From: JAQUCI01 sp964553255
GTDB taxonomy: Bacteria > Bacillota_I > Bacilli_A > Erysipelotrichales > Erysipelotrichaceae
Reading direction: 5' to 3'
Length of the DNA: 23,469 nt
Assembly (NCBI GenBank): GCA_964553255.1
Contig: CAZKJS010000028.1
Span: 1-23,469 of the forward strand
Positions 1 through 6,969 of this stretch are shown here, piece by piece (positions within the stretch are counted from its first letter, which is position 1; each line of letters opens with the position of its first letter). Both the position numbers and the translations under genes were made by a program. The notes under the pieces were generated by a model that made no database searches, was not told the DNA's origin, and saw only the letters and a program-made list of their open reading frames with translations.

Positions 1-219
1 AACACTACCTAACCATGAATAGATAAAACCCCAAAGATAACCATGACTTGCAACATTGAAGGCAACAATCGCCACTAATGGTAATATCGGGAAAAAAGCT
101 TCGATCATGGTCAATAAGATGGGATATAATGGACCAGCTGCTTGAAAACCCTTTAAAAGTGATAACCAAAAGTCTAGGTTACTTAATAGATTATAACTAT
201 TTTTTAAAAACTCAAACAT
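1..219 (-). CDS. VTT/TVP38-TMEM64-like membrane protein, N-terminal part
   Basis: Partial gene that runs off the left edge; only its first 73 codons are in the window. It reads MFEFLKNSYNL..., then a hydrophobic stretch with GPLYPILLTMIEAFFPILP at about residues 31-49 and WGFIYSWLGS near the edge. The pattern (conserved EAF.P.LP, then a small-residue W/Y-rich helix ending in GS) is that of the VTT domain of the TVP38/TMEM64 (SNARE-associated, DedA-related) family of polytopic membrane proteins, whose bacterial roles are poorly defined. The ATG lies inside the last codons of mtnN (8-base overlap), so the two are probably translated together at the end of the long leftward operon. The family call rests on one third or less of the protein. 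Confidence 0.65.
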   Translation of the reverse strand, partial: MFEFLKNSYNLLSNLDFWLSLLKGFQAAGPLYPILLTMIEAFFPILPLVAIVAFNVASHGYLWGFIYSWLGSV

Positions 220-904
220 GCTCAAAAACGCTCACTGCTTGAAAACAGTATTTAGCAGCCGTAGCGCTTGCTTGTTTTACTAGATTATCAAATGTTTCTT
301 CATTGTCATTTTCTTCAGTGGCGTCACTAATACTTCGTACGATCAAAAATGGTATTTTATAATAAGAAGCAACTTGCGCAATCGCTCCCGCTTCCATATC
401 AGTACATGCCGCTTCAGGATAATCCTTTTTGATTGCATCTATCTGAGATTTTTGATAAATGAATTGATCACCTGTTACCATTGGAAGAAACCTAAGATTA
501 TCTTTTTCACTTATGACTGATCGTAGTTTATCAAGCAAAAGCTCATCTACGATGTAAGTATATCTTGCTTGATCAAATCCCTTTTTATAGCCAAACGCGG
601 TTAGATCGAAATCCCATTGTGCTACCATAGTCGCAAACACTACAGTATCAATTTTGACATCTGACTTGAGGCTACCAGCTACTCCAACATTGATCAATCC
701 TTTTGGTTTAAACTGCTTTATCAGTATGGTTGTTGCGATCGCAGCCTGTACTTTTCCTACACCACTGGTAGTTATCACAACCTCAACTTCATTTAAATAG
801 CCATGATAAAAACTAAAATCATGTTCCTTAAATTCAGTGGTTTTTACCATTTGTGTTTTCACAGCTTCTAATTCTTCGTTCATTGCGGTTATGATACCAA
901 TCAT
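212..904 (-). CDS. mtnN: 5'-methylthioadenosine/S-adenosylhomocysteine nucleosidase
   Basis: Cytosolic MTA/SAH nucleosidase of 230 residues, the usual family length. It hydrolyses the glycosidic bond of methylthioadenosine and S-adenosylhomocysteine, removing methylation by-products. Visible signatures are GIITAMNEE at the N-terminus (E11 equals the catalytic Glu12 of the E. coli enzyme), SGVGKVQAA, NVGVAGSL, TDMEAGAI (E171, ribose contact) and SISDA (D194, catalytic acid). The ATG has an AGGAGATAAAG ribosome site that overlaps the end of the methyltransferase gene 2 bases upstream. The neighbour being a SAM-dependent methyltransferase fits a by-product clearance role. TGA is its stop codon, which argues for the standard bacterial code. 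Confidence 0.96.
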   Translation of the reverse strand: MIGIITAMNEELEAVKTQMVKTTEFKEHDFSFYHGYLNEVEVVITTSGVGKVQAAIATTILIKQFKPKGLINVGVAGSLKSDVKIDTVVFATMVAQWDFDLTAFGYKKGFDQARYTYIVDELLLDKLRSVISEKDNLRFLPMVTGDQFIYQKSQIDAIKKDYPEAACTDMEAGAIAQVASYYKIPFLIVRSISDATEENDNEETFDNLVKQASATAAKYCFQAVSVFEHV

Positions 905-906
905 CT

Positions 907-1608
907 TTATCTCCTAACAGCGACAAAAAACCACTTGTCACCTTTTTCTGTTTCATCTTTATCAAAATCAGTATAAACCTTTACTTCAAAACCACATGTA
1001 TTAAGCATATTTTTGACATCTTGTTTTGCGAAAACCGTTTGTATATGTTGTTCAATAATCGGTTTGTTATCAATATAAAAAACTAAATTGTGTAGTATCT
1101 TATCATCCTCGCTAATTATTGACCATTGATATGCAGTGTCATTAATGTAGCCCTCTTCAATAAACTCATTTGCGAATTCTTGTAAACGTTCTATTGTATG
1201 AATATCAAAAAGAAATACACCACCTTTTTCAAGGTGTTTTGCAATACTATCAAACAATTGTTTTAATTCAACGCTATCACTTAAATAATTAATACTATCA
1301 TTAAAACAAACAATCGTATGATATGTCTTTTTAAGATTAAATGTACGCATATCATCCACAAAAAGTTTCACATTAAGATCTTTTAGTTTAGTTTTTGCCT
1401 TATCGATCATAACTTTTGATAAATCAAAACCTTCAACATGAAAACCCGCTTTAATTAATTTTTCGGTAATTATGCCACTACCACAAGCAACTTCCAATAT
1501 TTCACTACCAATGGTATGTTTTTGAGTAAATAAGACCCATTCATCAATGCTTGATGGTTCAATGATCAGCTCATCGTAAAAAGCTGCTAAAACATCATAA
1601 GAGTTCAT
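907..1608 (-). CDS. yqeM: Class I SAM-dependent methyltransferase (YqeM-like)
   Basis: A 233-residue Rossmann-fold methyltransferase. Motif I is ILEVACGSG (about residues 37-45), the acidic motif-II residue is in VEGFDLS (D62), followed by a MIDKAK helix, an FVDDM segment and CFNDSINYL. The substrate is not known; in Bacillus subtilis the positional equivalent is yqeM, directly downstream of rsfS (yqeL), and this order is kept here. The open frame extends to a TTG at 1647, but the ATG at 1608 is the better start: it begins MNSYDVLAAFYDEL as family members do, has an AGG 9 bases upstream, and leaves only a 14-base overlap with rsfS. The yqeM symbol is by position and family, not by a known reaction. 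Confidence 0.82.
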   Translation of the reverse strand: MNSYDVLAAFYDELIIEPSSIDEWVLFTQKHTIGSEILEVACGSGIITEKLIKAGFHVEGFDLSKVMIDKAKTKLKDLNVKLFVDDMRTFNLKKTYHTIVCFNDSINYLSDSVELKQLFDSIAKHLEKGGVFLFDIHTIERLQEFANEFIEEGYINDTAYQWSIISEDDKILHNLVFYIDNKPIIEQHIQTVFAKQDVKNMLNTCGFEVKVYTDFDKDETEKGDKWFFVAVRR

Positions 1609-1939
1609 TGATATCAACCTGGGGGAAATCAGCCCATAATTTTTCAAGATTATAGAAGTAACGCTCTTCTTTTATGAAAATATGGATGATAACATCATAT
1701 GCATCAATTAATTGCCAACCACTATCTTGTTGGCCCTCAATCGCTTTAATGATATACCCTGCTTTTTCGATCTTTTCAACCACATTATCGATTACCGCAT
1801 TCATTTGACGATTGTTACTGACATCAGCGATAACAAAAAAGTCTGTTAATGGATTATTATTACGAAAATCAATTATCTTGATCTCATTTCCTATTTTTTC
1901 ATCAATGGCTTTGACGACGATGCTCAATAATTCATTCAT
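1595..1939 (-). CDS. rsfS: Ribosomal silencing factor RsfS
   Basis: RsfS (YqeL/Iojap/DUF143), 114 residues. It binds ribosomal protein uL14 on the 50S subunit and blocks subunit joining, lowering translation in stationary phase or starvation. Family blocks visible are LTDFFVIADVS followed by NRQM, the EG of AIEGQQDSGW, then LIDAYDVIIHIF and the ERYFYNLEKLWAD block near the C-terminus. An upstream in-frame ATG exists at 1951, but the ATG at 1939 is preceded by GGAGGTAAAA at ideal spacing, so the first four codons of the longer reading are taken as the ribosome site. The gene overlaps yqeK by 8 bases and yqeM by 14, giving tight coupling inside the yqe operon. Confidence 0.95.
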   Translation of the reverse strand: MNELLSIVVKAIDEKIGNEIKIIDFRNNNPLTDFFVIADVSNNRQMNAVIDNVVEKIEKAGYIIKAIEGQQDSGWQLIDAYDVIIHIFIKEERYFYNLEKLWADFPQVDINELL

Positions 1940-2735
1940 TTTTACCTCCATTTAGATACCGTTCTTGCTTTTCTTTGATCATCATATATGCTCTATCAAT
2001 ATCCTTAAAACACAATGCTTTAATAGAAGTATTATCTATCTTTCTGGTATCATCAATTTTGTCAACACAATATATGATCTTACTCAATCTTTTGTGATCC
2101 GTACCATTAACATGATTACCAATAGCATCAATGATATCTTGTTGGTATATTCCAAAATCTTGTTTGACTAAGGTCATGGCAGTATACTGATGATAAGTCT
2201 TTGGATGTTTGTCAAGCTTTTCAGGATAATATATCTTCATTAAAGCTATTTGTTTTTCAATACTTAATTCTTTGGTATAATCATGCAATATAGCTGCTAA
2301 GTAAGCACTATGAGTATTGATGTTATAATGTTTTGCAAGCGCTACTGCTAAAACAGCAGCGCTATTAACATGTTCATATCGTTTTTTTGATAATTTGCAC
2401 TTTAGGATATCTTTTATATACAAATCGTTTTGTAGAATGTAATATTTAACACTTTTCTTAATATCATTAAAATCATCTATTTTAGTACTGATCTCTGTTA
2501 AGTTAGAATCAATGTAAATAACATCATTTAGTTTTTCATCATAAAGACATAATCGTCGATATGGTTTGATCGCTAATTTAACCATATTGATACGATCTTG
2601 ATAATTGGGATGATCCTTTATAACCTTAAAGGCAATCTTATCAATTTGGTGGCTTTTAAGCATCATTAAAGCGTTATTGGTATCATTTATCGTAATTGGA
2701 TCAAACACACCACTAAACACCGCTATTTGCTTCAT
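1932..2735 (-). CDS. yqeK: Degenerate NadD-like domain fused to YqeK (HD-domain Ap4A hydrolase)
   Basis: A 267-residue two-domain protein. Residues about 115-260 are a YqeK HD-superfamily phosphohydrolase, with metal ligands H122 (YEHV), H151-D152 (AAILHDYTKEL), H182, H208 (GNHVNGT) and D225 (YCVDKID). YqeK enzymes cleave diadenosine tetraphosphate symmetrically into ADP. Residues 1-110 resemble a shrunken nicotinate-mononucleotide adenylyltransferase: FSGVFDPITIND aligns with the NadD FGGSFDPIHNGH, and VKYYILQNDLY with the NadD C-terminal V..YI...LY. The catalytic HxGH has become T-I-N-D and the middle of the fold is missing, so adenylyltransferase activity is unlikely. nadD and yqeK are adjacent in Bacillus and fused in some mycoplasmas. 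ATGA overlap with yhbY; ends in TGA. Confidence 0.88.
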   Translation of the reverse strand: MKQIAVFSGVFDPITINDTNNALMMLKSHQIDKIAFKVIKDHPNYQDRINMVKLAIKPYRRLCLYDEKLNDVIYIDSNLTEISTKIDDFNDIKKSVKYYILQNDLYIKDILKCKLSKKRYEHVNSAAVLAVALAKHYNINTHSAYLAAILHDYTKELSIEKQIALMKIYYPEKLDKHPKTYHQYTAMTLVKQDFGIYQQDIIDAIGNHVNGTDHKRLSKIIYCVDKIDDTRKIDNTSIKALCFKDIDRAYMMIKEKQERYLNGGKNE

Positions 2736-3022
2736 CGTGGCAATTTTATCTTCCCATCTGGATTCTTTTTATAAAGTAATACAGTTTTACCAATAATCTG
2801 AACTATCTCACTTTGAGTAGCAGCCGCAACCATGATAGCAGCTTCATTGGCTGCCAAGGGACATGTTTTCAATAATTTGAACTTTAAGATCTCATTAGCA
2901 TTCAATCCATCACTAATACCCGTTATAAGATTATCCGTAATTCCTTCTTTACCAACCTGAAATACTGCTCTTTGATGGTTTCCTAAAGCTCTTAAAAACG
3001 CTTTTTGTTTATTTGTGATCAT
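2732..3022 (-). CDS. yhbY: YhbY-type CRM-domain RNA-binding protein
   Basis: A 96-residue stand-alone CRM domain (YhbY; YqeI in Bacillus), an RNA-binding protein associated with 50S ribosomal precursors. It shows the family N-terminus TNKQKAFLRALGNH, the GxxG-type loop in VGKEGIT (residues 23-29), a helix ending in ILKFKLLK and the closing strand IIGKTVLLYKK. The start codon overlaps the yqeH stop in a TAATG arrangement and the stop overlaps the yqeK start in ATGA, so translation of the three genes is probably coupled. In Bacillus aroE lies between yqeH and this gene; it is missing here. Confidence 0.93.
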   Translation of the reverse strand: MITNKQKAFLRALGNHQRAVFQVGKEGITDNLITGISDGLNANEILKFKLLKTCPLAANEAAIMVAAATQSEIVQIIGKTVLLYKKNPDGKIKLPR

Positions 3023-4074
3023 TAAATCATCGCCTTTCTAGTTAAAACTTCAATTTGAAGATCGCCACTATATTCAATTTTATCAATATGCCCATTAACA
3101 CAAAACCAACCAAGCCCTAAAATGACAATATCAAACTTAGTACCAATAAAATTCAAATTTCTCTTCTGTGAATTATAAGTCTCATTAAGCGTTGGAACAA
3201 GCATATGACCATATTGTTTTTGCCATAATTCATCAGCGTTACATGTTTTACTACGATGTATCAACAAGCGATCACTGAAGTAACCAACAACACTAACATT
3301 ATCACAACCATATAAATCCAATCTTATCAATCCACCGACCGATAGTGTTTGATCATCATTTAGTTGATAAACAATCGGTTTGATCTTATTTTTAACCACA
3401 ATTGATTTCAGCTTATTATCCGACATTAGAATTTGCGTGTTATTATTTCGATTAAATCCTGGTGTATCATATAAAACATAATCTTTTTGATTAATGGGTA
3501 TTAGATCTAATGTAGTTCCAGGAAAATGACTGATCGTAACATCTTTGATCGCAAATACATTCTTCAAGATCGTCGATTTGCCAGCATTAGTATTACCAAT
3601 GATCACAACATCACGTTTCTTACGATAAAGTTTCAAAACATCCATTATCTCTTCTTTACCATCATAACCATGTTCACCAATAACAACAATCGCTTTTACT
3701 TTGATATCGTTTTCTTTTAGTCTTTGCTTTAGATATCTACCCAGTTTTTCAGTCCCAAGACTTGCTGGTAAAAGATCCCTTTTAGTAGCGATCATGATTA
3801 TATCAGAATCATTTAAGAAACGATTGATCGATTCTTGTAAGGCTGTTTCAAGATCAAATAGATCAACAACCCAAAGTATCAATGCATCAAGCGCTTGTAC
3901 TTTCTGTAATATATCATGACTATTCAATTTATCTTTAGCCGAGAAAGTGAGATCACCATAATTATTTAAACGAAAACATCGTTGACAAAAATCAACATCT
4001 TTTTTAGGAGAATACCCAAAATCATTTGGTTTATCATATTGTATGATCGCACCACAACCCTTACACTTGTTCAT
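3022..4074 (-). CDS. yqeH: Ribosome biogenesis GTPase YqeH
   Basis: A 350-residue circularly permuted GTPase required for 30S subunit assembly. A treble-clef zinc finger (C4, C7, C30, C33: CKGCG and FCQRC) comes first. The GTPase motifs follow in permuted order: G4 TKRD at 97-100, then G1/P-loop GNTNAGKS at 160-167, G2 near PGTT at 185-188 and G3 DTPG at 203-206, with a C-terminal domain from about 220. G4 has Thr where NKxD usually has Asn, a common variant. The reading frame extends to an ATG at 4098, but the ATG at 4074 starts exactly at the zinc finger (MNKCKGCG), has GGGAG 8 bases upstream and overlaps yqeG by 14 bases, so it is preferred. Confidence 0.95.
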   Translation of the reverse strand: MNKCKGCGAIIQYDKPNDFGYSPKKDVDFCQRCFRLNNYGDLTFSAKDKLNSHDILQKVQALDALILWVVDLFDLETALQESINRFLNDSDIIMIATKRDLLPASLGTEKLGRYLKQRLKENDIKVKAIVVIGEHGYDGKEEIMDVLKLYRKKRDVVIIGNTNAGKSTILKNVFAIKDVTISHFPGTTLDLIPINQKDYVLYDTPGFNRNNNTQILMSDNKLKSIVVKNKIKPIVYQLNDDQTLSVGGLIRLDLYGCDNVSVVGYFSDRLLIHRSKTCNADELWQKQYGHMLVPTLNETYNSQKRNLNFIGTKFDIVILGLGWFCVNGHIDKIEYSGDLQIEVLTRKAMI

Positions 4075-4588
4075 CAAATCTCCCTTTATCAAAACCATAA
4101 AATTTAGTTAAGATCCAATACACAAATTTCTCAATGAAACGATTGATCTTCGTGTAATTTATATCTCTTTTAACCAATGGCTTAGCTAGTATAGCATATA
4201 TGCCACATCTTTTTGCTCCTAAAACATCAGTCAATAACTGATCACCAATCGCAGCAACCATGCTTTTATCAAGATTATGTTCTTGGAGTACCTGTAAATA
4301 TGCTTTTTTAAGAGGTTTGTGCGCCATTGGATAAATCGCTAAATCTAATCCATCAGCGAATTCTTTGACACGATCAGTTTTATTATTGGAAATTAATACC
4401 AATATGATATCATTGGCTTTTATTTTATTTATGAAAGTAACTACTTTTTCATTTGGCTTGTGTTGATCATAAGGCACTAATGTATTATCGATATCACAGA
4501 TCAATAGCTTAATTTTCTTTTGTTTAAGAAAATCAACACTTAATCTTTGAAAGTTTTCAATATATAAGTCTGGTAAGAATATTTTCAA
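4061..4588 (-). CDS. yqeG: YqeG family HAD-type phosphatase, TTG start
   Basis: A 175-residue haloacid-dehalogenase (HAD) superfamily phosphatase of the YqeG (IIIA) family; the substrate is not established. Motif I is CDIDNTLV (nucleophile D32, acid D34), motif II is LISNNK (S67), the Lys motif is in AHKPLKKAY, and motif III is GDQLLTD (about 115-121). The frame is open back to 4639, but family members begin L/M-K-x-F-x-P-D, and a TTG codon at 4588 gives MKIFLPDLY with a perfect AGGAGG 7 bases upstream, so TTG is taken as the start. First of the tightly overlapping yqeG-yqeH-yhbY-yqeK-rsfS-yqeM-mtnN block. Confidence 0.92.
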   Translation of the reverse strand: MKIFLPDLYIENFQRLSVDFLKQKKIKLLICDIDNTLVPYDQHKPNEKVVTFINKIKANDIILVLISNNKTDRVKEFADGLDLAIYPMAHKPLKKAYLQVLQEHNLDKSMVAAIGDQLLTDVLGAKRCGIYAILAKPLVKRDINYTKINRFIEKFVYWILTKFYGFDKGRFDEQV

Positions 4589-4595
4589 AACGAAT

Positions 4596-4601
4596 CCTCC
4601 T
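4596..4601 (-). promoter_or_regulatory. Ribosome binding site deciding the yqeG TTG start
   Basis: AGGAGG on the minus strand, 7 bases before the TTG at 4588. There is no ATG near the conserved N-terminus, so this site selects the non-standard start. Confidence 0.8.
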
Positions 4602-4617
4602 AAGTTGATTATATCAA
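4602..4617 (-). promoter_or_regulatory. Possible extended -10 promoter before yqeG
   Basis: On the minus strand TGATATAAT (TATAAT at 4608-4613 with the TGn extension) lies just downstream of the VanZ-like gene. No good -35 sits at 16-18 bases; a TTGACA is present but only 5 bases away. Transcription would start near 4601, at the edge of the ribosome site, so this is a weak call. It could give the yqe block its own promoter. Confidence 0.3.
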
Positions 4618-4643
4618 ATGTCAATAGGCTAATAAACATGTTG

Positions 4644-5108
4644 TTATTTTTGATTATGCTGTTTTACTTTTGAATCATAAAGATAATAAATTAAAACGGC
4701 TAACAGTACGCCAGCAAAATCAATGACAACATCACTGATCTGACCACTTCGACCAACCACAAATAACTGATGAACTTCATCAAAGACAGCGTATAAAAAA
4801 GCAATGCCAACTACAATAAGATATTCCTTAACAATAGCTTTTTTGATAATAGCATGACAAAGTAAGATACCTAAAGTAAAAAATGTCACGAAATGAGCGC
4901 TTTTTCTAATAATGTAGTTGAACAATTGCAGTAAATCTTGATTTAAGGAAATATTAATACCAAAGATTGAGAATACCCGATCAATAATACCAACACTTAA
5001 CTCATCAGATATACTTGCAGGTTGGTCAGATAATATATAAATGATAACCATCCAAACTATTACAGCTAGCCATCGATATATCAAATTTCGCTTTTTATTC
5101 TGGTTCAA
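4644..5108 (-). CDS. VanZ-like family membrane protein, TTG start
   Basis: A 154-residue integral membrane protein of the VanZ-like family. Family marks are the LSDQPASIS loop after the first helix (residues 11-26), RKSAHFVTFF (68-77), the DEVHQLF block (110-116) and GRSGQISDVVIDFAG (119-133). About four membrane helices are predictable. VanZ gives low-level teicoplanin resistance in enterococci, but most chromosomal relatives have no known role. The start is TTG at 5108: AAGGAG lies 7 bases upstream, an in-frame TGA immediately precedes it, and the next ATG is 19 codons in. It ends 55 bases before yqeG and may be the first gene of the leftward operon. Confidence 0.85.
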   Translation of the reverse strand: MNQNKKRNLIYRWLAVIVWMVIIYILSDQPASISDELSVGIIDRVFSIFGINISLNQDLLQLFNYIIRKSAHFVTFFTLGILLCHAIIKKAIVKEYLIVVGIAFLYAVFDEVHQLFVVGRSGQISDVVIDFAGVLLAVLIYYLYDSKVKQHNQK

Positions 5109-5135
5109 TCATTCACTCCTTGTTCATCATGATTT

Positions 5136-5158
5136 ATATCATTTTATAATGATATCAT
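5136..5158. repeat. AT-rich inverted repeats in the vanZ/nagA divergent region
   Basis: ATATCATT (5136-5143), TTAT, AATGATAT (5148-5155) is an 8-base-arm inverted repeat, and ATGATATCAT at 5149-5158 is a perfect 10-base palindrome overlapping it. They lie 28-50 bases upstream of the VanZ-like start. They could be an operator; in so AT-rich a region chance is also possible. The rest of 5109-5262 holds only the nagA promoter candidate; I found no convincing leftward promoter. Confidence 0.35.
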
Positions 5159-5234
5159 AAGCAACTTAATTACGCACATATTAATCTAATTCATTAAAAT
5201 ATATCACATGATAGCTAGCATTATATATACATTG

Positions 5235-5243
5235 TGATACAAT
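5235..5243 (+). promoter_or_regulatory. Extended -10 promoter of nagA-like gene
   Basis: TGATACAAT (TACAAT at 5238-5243 with TGn extension) lies 19 bases before the ATG; no good -35 is seen, which extended -10 promoters tolerate. The -10 is inside a small inverted repeat, ATTGT-GAT-ACAAT (5231-5243), a possible repressor contact. AAAGGAG follows as the ribosome site. Confidence 0.45.
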
Positions 5244-5262
5244 CAAATAAAGGAGAATCACT

Positions 5263-6471
5263 ATGTCATATATAATAAAATCACAACGAATTTACAGTGA
5301 TCGCGGCTTAATCAATGGTGGTATTTTAGTTGATAATGACAAGATAAAAAAAATCATCACAGCTGATGATCTTATCAAGTACAGCAATATTGATATCATT
5401 GATTATCAAAACGCAAGAGTCATACCTGGTATTATTGAAATGCATATCCATGGTTATAAAGGATATAATGCAATGTCACCAAACAAGGATGAAATATTAA
5501 ATCTTGCTAAAGCGGTCACAACTTGCGGCATTACCGCATTTACCCCTACTAATCATTACTTACCCCACATCTTTGAAAATCATCAAGCAATCATTGAAGC
5601 AATGGATACAGTTAATGATGGTGCTAAAATATTAGGCATTCATATGGAAGGACCATTTATCAGTTTAGAAAGACTTGGTTCAGTCATGCCAGAAGAAGTT
5701 GTTGCTCCTAATCTTGAACTAATGCAGAAATTTTATGACACTGCCCAAGGAAGGATAACAACCGTAACTCTGGCCCCTGAGGTTAGTGGAAACAAGGCTA
5801 TCATCGATTTTTGTATTGAGCGCGGCATTAACGTCTGTTTAGGTCATACTAACGCAACCTTTGATGAAGCAAAAGCCGCTATTGATCAAGGTGCTATCAT
5901 TAGTCAAAAAACCGGTAACTGCATGCGATCAATGCATCAAAGAGATTTAGGTGTAATTGGTGCTGTTCTTTTAGATCAAAGAGTATTCAATGAAATTAAT
6001 TCTGATCTACGCCATACAAGTGCTGATTTCCTGCAACTCTGTTACAACTTAAAAGGAAAAGATAAACTCTGTATTATTGCTGATGAAGGTGTTATGAGTG
6101 GCATGCCAGTTGGAAACTATAACTTACCAGATCGTGGTGCTTATTCAGTTGGTGAAGACTTCTTACTTCGGGATTATCGTAATGTCTTTGATGGTAGTAC
6201 CAAACACTCCTTGTTTGGTATTTCTAATTGGGTTGAGGTTATTAAGATCCCAATGACAGAAGCGGTAATCATGGCTTCCCTTAACCCAGCTAAAGTATTG
6301 AAGATCGATCATAAAAAAGGTTCAATAAAAGAAAAGAAAGATGCCGATATTGTGATCATTGATGATGCTTATGAGGTAATTGCGACTTATGTTGAGGGCA
6401 AGAAAGTATACGATGTAAAAGAAAATAAAAGCTATGAAAATCCTACGTATCTAAACTATATTGTCAAATAA
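5263..6471 (+). CDS. NagA/AgaA-like N-acetylhexosamine-6-phosphate deacetylase, divergent
   Basis: A 402-residue amidohydrolase-superfamily protein matching N-acetylglucosamine-6-phosphate deacetylase along its whole length: PGIIEMHIHG (H61, H63), TPTNHY, GIHMEGPFI (E129, metal ligand), TTVTLAPE, VCLGHTNA (H195, metal ligand), SDLRH (H251), IIADEGVMSG (D274, catalytic Asp) and a C-terminal KKDADIVIID. NagA removes acetyl from the PTS product before deamination. It departs from classical NagA at the third metal ligand: the HLFNAM block reads K-T-G-N-C-M here, putting Lys217 where His216 is expected. It may be a distinct subgroup or act on another amino sugar. The convergent neighbour is an amino-sugar-type PTS. 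GlcNAc-6-P versus GalNAc-6-P cannot be decided, so no symbol is given. Confidence 0.82.
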   Translation: MSYIIKSQRIYSDRGLINGGILVDNDKIKKIITADDLIKYSNIDIIDYQNARVIPGIIEMHIHGYKGYNAMSPNKDEILNLAKAVTTCGITAFTPTNHYLPHIFENHQAIIEAMDTVNDGAKILGIHMEGPFISLERLGSVMPEEVVAPNLELMQKFYDTAQGRITTVTLAPEVSGNKAIIDFCIERGINVCLGHTNATFDEAKAAIDQGAIISQKTGNCMRSMHQRDLGVIGAVLLDQRVFNEINSDLRHTSADFLQLCYNLKGKDKLCIIADEGVMSGMPVGNYNLPDRGAYSVGEDFLLRDYRNVFDGSTKHSLFGISNWVEVIKIPMTEAVIMASLNPAKVLKIDHKKGSIKEKKDADIVIIDDAYEVIATYVEGKKVYDVKENKSYENPTYLNYIVK

Positions 6472-6491
6472 AAAAGCCTCACGGCTTTTTT
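6471..6491. terminator. Bidirectional terminator between nagA-like gene and PTS IIA
   Basis: AAAAAGCC-TCAC-GGCTTTTT hairpin (arms 6471-6478 and 6483-6490) with T-tracts on both strands, lying between convergent genes and overlapping both stop codons. Confidence 0.85.
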
Positions 6492-6918
6492 AAATTCCCT
6501 CTTCTATTTCTTCTTCATCGATCAAAGTATAGCTATATAGTCCAATATTACGTTTTCCGTTATCAATCATTTTATTGATAATTTGATCTGTTGTTTGTGG
6601 TGTGTTACGAGCAATACTTAGTTCAAGTAACATCCCTAAATTTACACCATAGATAACTTTTAATCTTGAATCGTCAATACTAAGTGTAGCTGCTTGTTTA
6701 AATGGTGATCCACCTAAAAGATCACACATGATGATTATTTCATCACAGCCTTGCATTGTAGCTATTGTAGCTATTAGTTTGTCCTTAAAGTCTATTTCTG
6801 ATTCATTGTGAGTAAAAGTTACACAAGCTACATCATCTAATTTACCTGCTATCATGGTTAATGAAGAATAAAGACCAGTCGCAAATTCGCCATGACCAGT
6901 AATGATAATTCCTATCAT
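6490..6918 (-). CDS. Mannose-family PTS enzyme IIA (AgaF-like)
   Basis: A 142-residue cytosolic EIIA of the mannose-sorbose PTS family. It accepts phosphate from HPr on H9 (IIITGHGEFATG) and passes it to EIIB. Further family marks are the CDLLGGSPFKQA block (about 84-96) and GVNLGMLLEL. It is the last gene of a IIB-IIC-IID-IIA operon, the same order as agaVWEF, which supports an AgaF-type assignment; substrate identity is inferred only from that order and from the sequence of IIB. A long perfect hairpin separates it from IID, and AAAGGAG precedes the ATG. Confidence 0.93.
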   Translation of the reverse strand: MIGIIITGHGEFATGLYSSLTMIAGKLDDVACVTFTHNESEIDFKDKLIATIATMQGCDEIIIMCDLLGGSPFKQAATLSIDDSRLKVIYGVNLGMLLELSIARNTPQTTDQIINKMIDNGKRNIGLYSYTLIDEEEIEEGI

Positions 6919-6933
6919 TTGTACTCCTTTAAT

Positions 6934-6964
6934 AAGCTCAACAGGCTTTTGACCTGTTGAGCTT
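6934..6964 (-). repeat. Intercistronic 12-bp inverted repeat between PTS IID and IIA
   Basis: AAGCTCAACAGG (6934-6945) and CCTGTTGAGCTT (6953-6964) form a perfect 12-base-pair stem with a 7-base loop, 5 bases after the IID stop and 15 before the IIA start. In the direction of the operon the stem is followed by ATTAAAGGAG, not a T-tract, so it is probably an mRNA processing or stability element rather than a full terminator. On the plus strand it is followed by TTTTGTTTT and could stop antisense readthrough from the nagA side. Confidence 0.75.
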
Positions 6965-6969
6965 TTGTT

